In this document: positions 1-10,650 of the stretch, piece after piece
Position numbering within the stretch: the first letter of the stretch is position 1
Layout: the number at the start of each line of letters is the position of its first letter
Assembly: GCA_025506515.1 (NCBI GenBank)
Contig: CM046453.1
Span: 4,496,410-4,560,409 of the forward strand
DNA length: 64,000 nt
DNA from: Flaveria trinervia
Lineage: Eukaryota > Streptophyta > Magnoliopsida > Asterales > Asteraceae
Reading direction: 5' to 3'
Program-made: the position numbers and the translations under genes
The notes under the pieces: model-generated
What the model saw: only the letters and a program-made list of their open reading frames with translations
Told to the model about the DNA's origin: nothing
Databases searched by the model: none

Positions 1-208
1 GATCTCGAAAATTGATGAAAAGTGATTAGATGTATGTTTTTGGTCTAGATGTAAAAAAAGGTTGTGTACCATACAAACAACCTACCATGCACAATAGAAG
101 TGATTATATGTACATTTTTGGTCTGGTAGGTGAAGTCGTCCTTTTTTTTCTTTTTCAAAGTTTCATACTTAATAAGAGTATCTATATTTTAGTAGAATAA
201 TATATATA

Positions 209-720
209 GGGTAGGTTTATTCTAAAAAAAATTGAGAATTTTAACAACCAATATCAACCATACATTTTAGTCACATGCAAGTCACATGTCAATTTCGTAT
301 ATTTTTTTAAACGTTCATAACTTTTTTCACGATATTATTTTTTCAAAAAAAATTCACGTTTAATTTTAGTATTTTTTTATCTTTTCAACGCCTACCATTT
401 TTATATATTTTAAAAAAATTATCCAGCCATTATTTACACATATGTAATACTAGATTTACATATGTGTAAATCCATTATTACACATATGTAAATTGAATTT
501 CATAAAAACAGAACTTTTTATTTTATATTATTTTATATTTTTTTATGAAAGAGGGAAACGAAAGAAACATTTTTGTGGTTCTATTTTATATTTTTATGTT
601 ATTTTTTTATTTATAATTTTTAGTATGTTTTTATTAGTTACAATTTTAACATTAAAAAATGATTGTTAAGATTGGTTCTTAGAATTCTCACAAAAAAATA
701 ATGTTCTTATTTAATCCCTC
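209..720. mobile_element. micron-like MITE flanked by TA/CT simple repeats
   Basis: The left end follows a TATATATA run and the right end abuts (CT)n(AT)n. The two ends are inverted relatives: TTGAGAATTTTAACAACCAA near the left and TTGGTTCTTAGAATTCTCAC near the right. The centre holds alternating ACACATATGTAAAT words. The same ends and centre recur at 50741-51230, there between two long (AT)n tracts. Insertion into TA microsatellites and lack of coding capacity fit the plant micron type of MITE. The family name is an inference; the relation between the two copies is seen directly. Confidence 0.55.
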
Positions 721-750
721 TTCTCTCTCTCTCTCTATATATATATACCA
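719..750. repeat. (CT)n(AT)n microsatellite
   Basis: A run of CT dinucleotides passes directly into AT dinucleotides at the right edge of the MITE at 209-720. Confidence 0.9.
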
Positions 751-1419
751 AGTTTTAATATTATTTCCAACATATATAGCCACTCATATTTTTATAGAAA
801 AAAATTAATCTAGTTTCAATATTTTTTAGTCTTACGAATTTTTTTATAAATCTAGTTTCAATATTGAAAAACTTTCATAATTGTTTTATTTCAGCCAACT
901 AACCAAAGAAAAAAAATGTCACATTATAAAAAAATTAATATAGTTTCAATATAGTTTCAATAATGTGACATCTGAGTGTTGACCAGTATCTCCCATTTAG
1001 TTTAATTAATTAAAAGTAATAATGAAGTTTCAAATATTATAACGATTATATTAATATCTGAGTGATTTTTGTTGTTATATACAAGTATGAGTGCATTTAA
1101 TAAATCACTAAAAAAAGTAGGTTACTATTATATGATATTTTTTTAAAATAGTACTCCTAAAATGATATACGTTCTTGATGAAAAATATAAGAAGAGGGGC
1201 ATATGATTTGCATATCGTACCCATAGTCTTTATTCTTTAAAGTGTTCTAGTGCTAGTGGGAGTTGTGAGTGAGAAGTGGGAGGGGGTAGTTTTTTTTCCT
1301 CTATGGAGTTGAACATTCAGCAAGAATCTGCATTTAGTTCGTATATTTTTGCGTTAGTCTTTAGACGAGTCGTTAAAGTTCTGATCTAAGACGTAAACTT
1401 ATCGTGCATATTTTTTAAT
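751..1419. other. AT-rich intergenic sequence
   Basis: No gene, RNA or clear repeat boundary is recognised. It contains several A- or T-rich runs and repeats of a TCTAGTTTCAATAT word around 808-960. Confidence 0.5.
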
Positions 1420-1790
1420 TGCAGATGATATTTTGTTGGTGGCGGAGAGTAGCCACAATGTACATGAGAGGTTAGAGGAGTGGCGAGTAACACACCAACA
1501 TTTAATCGTTCCAAGAGTGAGTACATTTATTGTGACTCAAGTGGTTGCAACAAAGAGGACACTTATTTATCACTATTAAGTTATCTCACATACAACCAAT
1601 TTTAAGTACTTGGGGACGTTCATTCGGAGTGACGTTGGAATTGACAACGATGTAGCTCATCACGTTCAAGCAAGTGAGTGTGAGTGGATAGATAGACACA
1701 AGAGTTTTGTGTGACAAGAGGTTCCCAATGAGATAAAAGAGAAATTCTATAAAGCTCCCTCAATCACAATTGTTATGAGTAAGATTTTGA
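1420..1790 (+). pseudogene. degenerate LINE (non-LTR) reverse-transcriptase fragment
   Basis: Conceptual translation in shifting frames gives ADDILLVAES near 1424-1452, the A-D-D core of a non-LTR reverse transcriptase. Recognisable downstream blocks follow: an RLEEWR-like helix, SKSEYIYCD, and NFKYLGTFIRSDVGIDNDVAHH near 1600-1662. These match the order seen in plant LINE polymerase domains (catalytic box, then a YxxC block, then FKYLG). The frame is broken several times, and neither the upstream polymerase fingers nor an endonuclease domain is present. It is a dead relic. No poly(A) tail or target duplication was found. Confidence 0.7.
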
Positions 1791-2277
1791 TAGTTATATG
1801 TGTGTGATATTTGTTAACAGGTTACGATGAATGTTAATTTGCATTAATTTTAATTATCTTTTATTACGTCACTGCAAAAATAAACTATGCTTATTGAATA
1901 TCACGAACACAAGGTGTAAGTGTGTAACTAACGGTACTTGAATTTTACTTGTTTCTACGATTATCGTATTGAAATTCAAGGACAATAACTTGGGACCAAA
2001 AGGACCAAAATATTGATAGAGGCAACTACCCTGTCATCTTTTAGTGGTGACATTAACATAACTCCCAAAAATGGACTTTCACTTATTATTATTAGAGTAA
2101 CTTTTACAAATGGTCCTTGGTGATAAGGTTGTTTCTTTTAATTTAGTCTCTAGATATTATTTATTACAAGTTAGTGTAAGCATGTTAAATTGTAACAAAG
2201 TTATCCTTAACTTAGATAATGTAAATTTTTATGTAAGTTACGGTAAGTGTAAACTTATTATATAATTAATTATAAGG
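1791..2277. other. AT-rich intergenic sequence
   Basis: No feature is recognised between the LINE relic and the 80-bp duplication that precedes the SINE. Confidence 0.4.
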
Positions 2278-2700
2278 GGTAATTAGTAAATAATATTAAA
2301 AATACTATTTTACCCTCAAAAGTGCTTTTTTTATCCATTAAATAAATTAATTATAAGGGGTAATTAGTAAAAAAAAAATTTGAACGGCAAATGTACGACC
2401 CTGATTCGGAGGATATATGTTATCTTAATCGGGTCCACCTATCCGTTTCCCAGCCGGGACCGCACCCCCAATACCCTTAGGAGGAAACTCATTGCTGAGA
2501 ACACACACCAGCTCAACTCTACGCATTTTTGCTCAGAGGAAGACTTGAACTCATGACATCCATTTTATTTACATGTCAAAGATACCTCACATTAACCAGT
2601 TAGGCTAAAGATCATTGATGGGTAATTAGTAAATAATATTAAAAATACTATTTTACTCTCAAAAGTAATTTTTTTATCCATTAAATAAATTAATAATTCT
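2278..2700. repeat. 80-bp direct duplication split by a SINE
   Basis: A segment beginning GGTAATTAGTAAATAATATT and ending ATCCATTAAATAAATTAA occurs at about 2279-2350. It begins again near 2359 and, after the SINE, continues at 2621-2700. The simplest reading is a tandem duplication of about 80 bp into whose second unit the SINE inserted. Confidence 0.7.
2372..2620 (-). mobile_element. tRNA-derived SINE with 13-bp target-site duplication
   Basis: Read on the minus strand from 2620, the head carries an RNA polymerase III A box, TAGCCTAACTGG (2607-2596), and a B box, GTTCAAGTC (2550-2542). It ends in a run of T after GCCGTTCAAA. The element is flanked by a perfect 13-bp direct repeat GGTAATTAGTAAA at 2359-2371 and 2621-2633. 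Length (about 249 bp), promoter boxes, homopolymer tail and a long target duplication together define a SINE mobilised by LINE-type machinery. A diverged relative lies at about 9945-10156 on the plus strand. Confidence 0.85.
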
Positions 2701-3280
2701 TAATTTTATGATATCTTAATATACACTTCTTATATGATTTATATATAATATAAATACATGAATTTACTTAGGTAATTTTAGATATTATCTCATGTTATAT
2801 CTTTTCTTATAACTTGTTACTTTTTTACATTATGTCTAATTCTTCACCATATAATCTTCGTTCGATTCTAGAATAGATTATTTGAAATTTTAATGTCAAG
2901 CTCTTCAACGTTATAATTCATTTTCCATGCAACCCAAGGCATCTTATGCACTTCCCAATGCACTCCAAAAAGAAACCAAACCACAATGGATTCTTTACAA
3001 GTGATTTCAAAACTTTGTTACCAACACCAAAAGGTGAAAAATAGTCATTTTTAAATGTTATATTCACAAGTTTTACAACAAACACATTTTTAAACTTAGC
3101 AATTGAATTCCAAAAATGATTTTTCACAAACCTTGACATAAAGAATTATTTACATATGAAATATATAACTTTTTTTAACCAGCTCATAATCTTAATCCTA
3201 TAGTTCACCTATACTTATATCATGTAGTATAAAGCACTCGATCTCTTAAATAGAAAGAGACGTCTTACCATCAGAATGCC
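2701..3280. other. intergenic sequence
   Basis: No gene is recognised. A short open frame on the minus strand (3139-2918) has no family resemblance I can see. Confidence 0.4.
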
Positions 3281-3288
3281 TTCATTAG

Positions 3289-3716
3289 TAGGGGTGTTCA
3301 AAAATATCCGAATCCGAAACCAAATCCGAAATATCCGAAAATCCGAAATTTGGATATCCGAAATTTCGAATTCGGATTCGAATAGTGATTTTTAGACTTT
3401 TCGGATATTTCGGATATCCGAAATATCCAAAATATTTTTATAAAATTTTAAAAAATATTAAATATTAATTATATATTTTTTGGTATTTTCAGTTATTTCG
3501 GATATTTTGTTAAATAATATGAATATATGAAATAAATTTCAATAAAATTTATTATTTTTATAAAATTTATCAAATAATACAATTTTTTTTTGAAATTCGG
3601 ATATCCGAATCCGAATCCGAAATAATCCAAAATTTCGGATATCCGAAAATCGGATATCCGGAATTTTGGATTCGGATTCGGATTAATTTTTCGATATCCG
3701 AAAATGAACACCCCTA
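3289..3716. mobile_element. hAT-like MITE with perfect 8-bp target duplication
   Basis: Terminal inverted repeats TAGGGGTGTTCA (3289-3300) and TGAACACCCCTA (3705-3716) are perfect. The flanks TTCATTAG at 3281-3288 and 3717-3724 form a perfect 8-bp duplication, the hallmark length for hAT elements. The interior is built of ATCCGAA/TTCGGAT words arranged so that the two halves can pair. There is no transposase; the apparent reading frame inside is low-complexity translation of the repeat. Confidence 0.88.
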
Positions 3717-3934
3717 TTCATTAGAGACATGAAATATTTAATTAAAAATTTATGGGTATGTATCCTTCTTGATGAGAGCTAGCAAGGGTTCGTATATGTT
3801 CCAACTAATTAAGATGAATGAGATATCGACGCTAAAAAATAGTTTGCTTGAAACAAAACTTGATATGACAAATGGGTAAAACTCCCCCACAATGGGTAAC
3901 CAACAACGGGCTTATAATCATAAGCTTAGATTTT

Positions 3935-4676
3935 TTGTTGGTCCATTTAATCGATTTGCAATACAAATGAATTGTTGAATCTTTTAATATCAAATACACA
4001 CAATAGAAAAGATGAACAATGAAGATTAAGAACAATAACAATTCAAACAAAGTAAGACAATGATGATCAATACATTCAATAACACCAAAGCACAAGGATA
4101 TTTCTGTGAAATTACTGCTTTATAAAGGTGACTTGCAACAAGGATAAAGGATTAGGGTTTTGCAAGATCAGCTAACAATGATAATGATCAAAACTATATA
4201 TAGCAGTCTTAGTTTCGCTGACAATTTCGCTATCAGCGAAACTGTTCAGCCGAAACTGTAGTCCAGCGAAACTGTGAGCGAAACTATAGTTTCACTCACA
4301 GTCAACTGTTTTGTTCGCTCGGCGAAACTGTTGTTTCTGCCGGGCGAAACTACAGTTTCGGCAGAACAATTTCGCTGATAGCGAAATTGTCTGCGAAACT
4401 AAGACTGATATATATAATTTTGATCATTATCATTGTTAGCTGATCTTGCAAAACCCTAATCGTTTATCCTTGTTGCAAGTCAACTTTATAAGCAGTAATT
4501 TCACAAAAATATCATTGTGCTTTGATGTTATTAAATGTATTGATCATCATTGTCTTACTTTGTTTGAATTGTTATTGTTCTTAATCTTCATTGTTCATCT
4601 TGTTTATTGTGTGTATTTGATATTGAACGATTCAACAACTCATTTGTACTGCAAATCGATCAAATGGACCAACAAT
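3935..4676. repeat. foldback element with GCGAAACT-word apex
   Basis: The left arm (about 3935-4240) is a close inverted copy of the right arm (about 4370-4676). The outer ends read TTGTTGGTCC and GGACCAACAA. Both arms carry the same open frame in mirror image, which explains two similar putative peptides. The apex (about 4205-4400) is packed with GCGAAACT and AGTTTCGC words of both polarities. The arms resemble solo LTR-like sequence, so this may be two LTR fragments joined head to head. No convincing target duplication was found. Confidence 0.8.
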
Positions 4677-5378
4677 TTTCGGGAGCTCCTTACCTTCACT
4701 CCCACTATACTCACACGTAAGTGTAATCATAGATGGTTTTAGCTAGTAAATAAACCAGTTAATTCATTATAGTCACTAACATATATGGGTGACTTAAAAT
4801 GTAGCATGACAGATTGACACAAATTCTTCTCACCACTAGATGTACTAAGGCATGGGGTTCGCTCCACCAGAGTTTTATTCGCTACTGCTGGAGAGTTGAG
4901 ACCATTATAGAGAAGTAAGAGATGGGGTTAAGTCTGCACGAAAACACCAGAGGCTCATATGAGTGTGTGTATTGATGATCGATTTGTCGAATGGCACTTG
5001 TAAATTATGGGTGCATGGTTGATCTATTGGATGGATCTGGACAGCTGAACAGAAGCAGAGATATTCATCAAAATGATGCCACTTAAATTTGATTGATTTA
5101 TATGATAAAGAACGAAAGTTGTGTGTTTACAAAGGAGATTGATTATATGATAAAGAAAGGATGTGTACCCTGTCTTAAATTTGATTTGGTATGATAAATT
5201 ATAATCAAACATGCCTTGATCTTGAAAACCAAATCAAGATTCAGTTTTTAGCAGATCATCATATGTGTTGCACCAGTAAACATATGATCAAATTGTTGTT
5301 TACAATTTATGGGTTTTAATCTTTATGTCCAAATATAACCTAAAAAGAGGATTTCTTTTGTTATTAGTTTGTGTTACA
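4677..5378. other. intergenic sequence
   Basis: No gene is recognised between the foldback and the exon-like fragment. Short open frames here show no family features. Confidence 0.4.
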
Positions 5379-5696
5379 GTGGAAGATGTATTCAAAGAGA
5401 GCAATCGAATTTCCAATTACTATGATGGAATGTTCTGAACACTGTGGAAACTACCAAGCTGCACTGATGCCTCACAGGTATTGAAAGAAATCCTATGAAA
5501 AAGTGGTTGAAAGTTGTATAGTCTATCATGCGTCTTAACGCCTAATTTCTGTTTATAACAGTACGTTATTTAACTGGAAATGGAAGTACAAATGCAACAA
5601 GAAATATGGCTACCACTTCATGCCAGTTATTTGGCTGTTGATGAGCGATTATCTGATGAATGGGGATCGAATTACATGATTCATACTCGTTACTAA
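5379..5696 (+). pseudogene. exon-like coding fragments of an unrecognised gene
   Basis: Two stretches read like real plant exons. The first starts at an acceptor-like TTACAG (to 5378/5379) and reads VEDVFKESNRISNYYDGMF. A TGA codon at 5436-5438 interrupts the frame, which then continues as TLWKLPSCTDASQVLKEI. The second, 5574-5696, reads LEMEVQMQQEIWLPLHASYL, then a D/E-rich stretch, and ends TRY-stop. Amino-acid composition and the natural C-terminal stop argue for coding origin. The stop codon and the imperfect splice borders argue for decay. I do not recognise the family. It runs toward the minus-strand small gene, ending about 230 bp from its stop. Confidence 0.4.
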
Positions 5697-5704
5697 AATA
5701 CCAT

Positions 5705-5870
5705 TTACCTGTGGACCAAAACATTCACGGTCAGATTTCCATGATCGTGTAGATTGATCCTATCCAATCCATCCAAAAACATTATGAAGGTATTCTTGCT
5801 CAATGCGACCCATCCTGCAAAAAGCATACATAACCTCAGATTTAAATTTAATTTAAGAAACAATGACCTA
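5705..5870 (-). other. possible 3' UTR or extra exon of the small minus-strand gene
   Basis: Beyond the stop, the minus strand has an acceptor-like TTTTTGCAG followed by an open stretch reading MGRIEQEYLHNVFGWIG and a stop, then a donor-like CACAG/GTAAAT. It may be an alternative last exon or simply 3' UTR. Confidence 0.25.
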
Positions 5871-5924
5871 AAGAAGTAAATCACCCCACAATCTTTGAAC
5901 TGTATACCTTCCGAACAAGCTATG

Positions 5925-6902
5925 TTACACACTTTCAGCTTTGGTGGATGCATGTTTTGCAGGCGTACCAACTTTATCCTGAAGTTTTTTGCAAGAACTA
6001 GATATCAAGAACTGTGTTATATACATAGGCTAAACGCCTCAAACAATAGCATATAACATCACAATATTTAGCTAATAGACTACTCAAATGATTGAATTTT
6101 TAAGGCTTGATCACTTCAAATGGTGTAAATCAAATCTATGACCATTATTATGCAGGCTTTCAGGACATGGGTTTGTTTAATCTTTACTAATGCTTCCTAG
6201 GATTCAAAAAAAGTGAATCTTCAAACCTTCTGTTTCTTTCAATGCAAGTAATGAAAACAATAACTTACCACCACTCCTTTGCTTTCATAGTAATCATCAA
6301 GAGCCCATTGATACTTCGATTGATTCAACCCGAACCAGTGTGCAACGCGCTCATCCAAACTTGAATGTGCTGTTATACAAATGTGTTATCAGCCAATCCA
6401 AATATATAGTATATAACACCAAAAATGAAACCAAAAGCACAATGTTAAACGTTTGCAGCATTGATCCACTTCTGCAAACTAACAATCATCTTATAACAAC
6501 ACACCACAATGGATTAATGGAATGCTCTATGTTAACTATTATCCCCTAATTCTCCCCAAAACCTAAATCATGATATTCTAAAACAATCAATATAAAAATA
6601 AATCAAATCTTGTGACATTTTTCAAATTCAATTGCCCTCAATGTCATAAACTTCAAAACTGTAATGAACAAACGAAGGGTACCATTTTGAACTTTGGCAA
6701 CGGCGTCCCAGAAAACTCCGACGGCCGATGACGTGGAATTCCGGTAGTGCAGCGGCGGAGGGTGAACGGCGGATGTCACCGGAGGCGATTGAATTGGCGT
6801 GGAGTCGATGTTAAATTTGTTCGGAGATTCGGAGGGAGTGATGAAGACGGTGTAAGGGCCCATCTTTCCGATCGAAGGAGGAGGTGTTGATGGTTCGTTC
6901 AT
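5925..6902 (-). CDS. small plant-specific protein of unknown function, three exons
   Basis: Minus-strand model: exon 1 6902-6683 (ATG at 6902), exon 2 6369-6269, exon 3 5978-5925 (TAA at 5927-5925). Introns begin GT and end AG, phases agree, and the product is 124 residues. The N-terminus is Pro/Ser-rich with a GPYTVFITP block (residues 15-23). The middle has FWDAVAKVQN. Exon 2 holds the most family-like part: HWFGLNQSKYQWALDDYYES (about residues 83-102). The C-terminus is short and charged. I recall this WFGLNQSKYQWALDDYYE block from uncharacterised higher-plant proteins, but I cannot name a function. There is no obvious membrane segment or transit peptide. The third exon is the least certain, because its acceptor CTTCAG has a weak pyrimidine tract. 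A pyrimidine-rich leader probably occupies about 6903-7110. Confidence 0.7.
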
Positions 6903-7110
6903 GGTGAAAGATTCAGATTATTGAATTTGACTCAAATTGAAGAGAATTAGTGGGGGATTAAGTGATAATAAGATGAATTTGAGTGAATGTTGAGTGAAAT
7001 TAGAGGGTGAAAGAGGGAAGAGGAACAGGGGTTTTGCAGTAGATCTAGAGAATGAAGATGGAGTGTGGGGTTTAGTTTTGGTGGTATCTTTGTGTTTCTT
7101 CAAAGGGGAT

Positions 7111-8574
7111 TTTTTCTCAGCTTGTCTAAGATGCTTTTTTCACTATAATTGTACAAGATTACATATTTAGTTCTCTATATACTTAAAAATATTTAACTTC
7201 AATGATTATACTTGGGTTCTAATATTAACACACCCATCATTATAATTGACACTCATTTATACGTCTCATATAGTTTCATACAAGGTATATAGGGTCGAAG
7301 GCATTGAAAACGAGAGAATTTCAAGGGGAACTGTCGTATTATTATACACTTTATATAACCCTATACAACCTTCTATACGGCCTTATAGAAATTTAAGAGT
7401 CACAATTTATAATTGAAGGGTGTCTCAATAACGCAACCCTTATATTTACTCTCTTTTTCGTCTAATATGTTGTTACGGACTTAAATGCACTGGTGTGCAA
7501 AAAATATGAGAGTAATGTATTATTTTTCGATTTTTTGTTAAAAGTTTTAAAAGGTAAATAAAGTGCACAAATTACTCTCTCCCTTCTTTTTGTTTGTCCT
7601 GATCCCTCGTTGCATTAACCCACGATGAAGACTAGTGTCTATTGCTAGTTCATTGGGTTAATTTTTTTAATCTTTCTTGTTAATTCTCTTCTTAGCCTCT
7701 GGTTGATTCAATTATTTTGGTTTCTTCTTGTTCTTTCGATTAATTTAAGTCAATCAAAAGAAATCATCATCTTAGGTCATCTGTATCTAGTATACATACT
7801 GACATGGGCATTGTATTACCTTAGGAGCTCAAGCTTCAAGGGTCTTCTTATGTTGCAGTTTATATGATGATCAGAGAGGAGGGAAATCGAGGTTATATCA
7901 CCAACATGACGCATCTAAGCCGCATGAGTGAGTCTCTTACAATGTTACTCGTGTCCTTGGCTCTAGCCGAGTAGACTTTTGGAGCAACATATATCTAAAC
8001 TAGGTGGGGTTTCGTTTTGCTTATGTTGCCTAGGGATTTTTAATTTATATTGGTTCTAACCTTTATCTTCTGGACTGCACAAAAACACAAATAATATTTC
8101 CATCATTCACAAAGTCAGAATCCAAACTCTCTAACTATGTCGTTGAGTTAACCTAGCTTGAAGCTCTTCTATGTGGACTCGAGTAGACACAGTTGATCCT
8201 CTAGAGTCGATCCTTTTCACCTGCCTTTAACAATTAGTGTAGGCCAGTAGTCGAACCCAAAGTTGTTATGAATTAGTAACATATATTTGATTGTGCTTTT
8301 TAAGTATCATATAACGTGAGTGATCGCATAATAGTGATTCGGATGGAGCATGTATGTACTTGCATACTTAGTTTAAATATAATCTTGAATTTGGTCAATT
8401 TGATAATTACCAACCTTGAGAAATAGCGTCAGGCAGGCGTTGCCATAAGGTGGTTGATCACCTTGACACATGCTGGTCCAGTATAGGACCATCAAACTTT
8501 TTTTCCTTCTTTTTTGTATGTTTTAAATTTTAACATTTTTAAAAAATAACGTTTGCATAGATTAAACTTAGAAA
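7111..8574. other. intergenic sequence upstream of the small gene
   Basis: It should include the promoter of the minus-strand gene (immediately above 7100), but no distinct TATA element is claimed. Nothing else is recognised. Confidence 0.4.
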
Positions 8575-8700
8575 GAGTTAGGCAAGTGGTTTAGGTGCAC
8601 GCTTTGAAACCCCCACGTAGACCCGGGTTTGATCTTGGGAGGGGGTTTCCTTCCTTTTCTTCAGTTTTTTTGTTATTATTTTTCATTTTTTTAGTTCGTT
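8575..8700 (+). mobile_element. SINE head / tRNA-like promoter remnant
   Basis: The sequence has an A-box-like TTAGGCAAGTGGTTTAGG at about 8578-8595 and a B-box-like GGGTTTGATCTTGGGAGGGG at about 8626-8645, followed by a T-rich tail. The spacing is tRNA-like, but no cloverleaf can be completed and no 3' acceptor stem is seen. It is therefore called a SINE head rather than a tRNA gene. The boundaries are approximate and no target duplication was found. Confidence 0.5.
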
Positions 8701-9264
8701 TTTATAATTTTTTTAATTTATACTACCCCTTTTGGTTTGACCTAAATTTTGTTGTAGTGTCAAAGTACGTTCTTTTTCCTTTTATTTTTTCGTTGAGGAT
8801 TTTAACTCCCGTTTTATTGGTGCTCGAAAGATACTAACACGGATTATGATCGTAAGTATGCAAAAAATATATTATGGTCTCCGAGATGAATAGCACAGGT
8901 GATAAATGTCGTGTTAAGTGTTAATTATAAGCCACCATTTCTTGTTTGCTAATTACTCACGGAGTCACATTCAAGAGTTCAACTACTTTTTCTGTTATAG
9001 AAAAGTTATACATACTATTTTCAAACACTTGTCAACACTCGCATTCAAGACTTCAAGTACTTTGTCTATCCTAGAGAAGGCATATTTTTTAGAAAAAGAA
9101 GATACATAGTACTTAAGTAGTAACTAAAAGCATGAAATGCCATTTTAATTATAACAAACCAAAAAGAAGTTTAAGACCAAAACAAATATCACCGATATGC
9201 ATTTTTGCTGTTTAATTAATTAAATATAGTTCAGAATCTTACTAACATATTTTGAATTTCTGGA
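8701..9264. other. intergenic sequence
   Basis: T-rich to mixed sequence with no supportable gene. The short open frames here start inside the SINE tail. Confidence 0.4.
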
Positions 9265-9795
9265 TAGGGCTATAAACGAACCGAACAAACACGAAAGGGG
9301 CTTTTTTCGCGCTCGTTCATTACGAAATTAATTTGCTTATGAACTGTTCATTAACGCTTACCGAACGAATTTCTTGTTCGTATTCATTCATTGAGGAAAT
9401 GAATCTGTTCATGAACTGTTCACGTACATAAATGAACACAGGCGAAGGCAAACAAACCCACACAAATATTCATGAATATAAACAAAATTTTCTAACACAA
9501 ACAAATACAACCATTATATATTGCTTTTATAAATAAAATCACAAACATTATGTCATATCCACCAATATAAATAAATGCTTAACAGAATTATCTCAAACAT
9601 AACTTTTAAATGAACAAACACAAACGGACAAATTATCAAAAATTCACGAACATAAATGAATGATTGCAACCTCTGATTATGGTCGTTCATTATTGTTCGT
9701 GTTCGTTCATTTTTTAAACGAACGAAAATAAAAAAAACTTTCAGCTGATCGGCTCACGAATAGTTTGTTAAATGATCGATTGGTTTACAACCCTA
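9265..9795. mobile_element. hAT-like CGAAC-rich MITE, copy 1
   Basis: It begins TAGGGCTATAAACGAACCGA and ends GGTTTACAACCCTA, an inverted-repeat pair. The interior is full of GTTCGTTCAT and ATGAACGAAC words. It is a diverged relative of 42980-43639 and 45584-46264. Its 8-bp flanks (9257-9264 and 9796-9803) do not match, so the duplication has decayed or an end is mis-set. Confidence 0.7.
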
Positions 9796-9898
9796 TAGCT
9801 ACATAAAAGCATCGTACCAACATAGTATTATGTTTCAAATGATTGAGGTCGTACCGGTCACTCATATGAAATTATCTTAATGATAAAATGTATAAAAA

Positions 9899-9935
9899 CT
9901 AGTATTACACTCCGCGCTTCGCGGCGGTGTTGTAA
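9899..9935 (-). mobile_element. Helitron 3' terminus
   Basis: On the minus strand the sequence ends with a CCGCGAAGCGCGG hairpin, about 10 nt of spacer, then CTAG (9902-9899) followed by host T. That is the canonical Helitron 3' end. The 5' end was not located; the body may extend to higher coordinates past the SINE-like unit. Confidence 0.55.
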
Positions 9936-9944
9936 TTTACGGTT

Positions 9945-10156
9945 GTATATTTTGAGTGTTGATAGAATGTGAGTATTATAGCGAGCTCATGTGTTCAAGT
10001 CTCAACCTAGGTAATGCTCGGAGTTGAGCCAAAATGATTTTCTAGTAATGAGGTGATTGATGGTGTAGTCTCGATTAGAAAACAGTTAGATGGACCCAAT
10101 TAATATAATATATATTTTTCGAATCAGGATTTTATATTTGCCGTTGAAAAAAAAAT
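9945..10156 (+). mobile_element. diverged SINE related to the 2372-2620 copy
   Basis: A plus-strand B box GTTCAAGTC lies at 9993-10001. Downstream blocks parallel the minus-strand SINE: GAGTTGAGC, AGATGGACCCAATTAATATA, CGAATCAGGATTTTATATTT and GCCGTTGAAAAAAAAA. The A-box region is decayed and no target duplication is evident. Confidence 0.65.
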
Positions 10157-10480
10157 ACAATATGAGTATTAAATTATATTTCACTAATACAACAAAAACG
10201 TCGGAGAAAAAAAAACTTAAAAATTGTCGTTGCATAGGAATGTATTTAAAACCAACCAAACTTGTCCCTTCGGGGACATCCGATAAAATTAGAACGAAAC
10301 CAACCAGACGTTAAACCAACTATAACCAACTGTATTTTAGTTTAATGATACGAAGAACCTAAAAAAAAGTAATAGTGCACTTATTGCATAAGAAAAATAC
10401 AAGTGTGACTTTGGTGAAAGAAAATAAAATTTTTGAAAAAGATATGTAAAAACCTAAGAAATACGTGGACTAAGTGTCTA

Positions 10481-10650
10481 TGCATTAGAGCCTTGTACCT
10501 AAGGCTTGATACAAAACACATGCATTAATATTGTATACATCATATATAACACTGTAGATGTCATTGCATAAAACCTTGTACCTAAGGCTTCATACAAAAC
10601 ACATGCATTAATATTTTGTACATCATATACAACACTGTAGATGTCATTGC
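10481..10650. repeat. tandem duplication of about 83 bp
   Basis: Two consecutive units carry CCTTGTACCTAAGGCTT (starting 10491 and 10574), CATACAAAACACATGCATTA and CACTGTAGATGTCATTGCAT with few differences. Confidence 0.85.

Noticed and set aside
3493..3711. Minus-strand open frame of 72 codons
   Set aside because: It lies inside the hAT-like MITE and is low-complexity translation of its ATCCGAA words.
3832..4742. Two similar open frames in opposite directions, with hydrophobic segments
   Set aside because: They are the same arm of a foldback read in mirror image. There is no start context or family feature.
8575..8650. Possible tRNA gene
   Set aside because: A- and B-box-like motifs are present, but no acceptor stem or anticodon arm can be folded. 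A SINE head explains it better.
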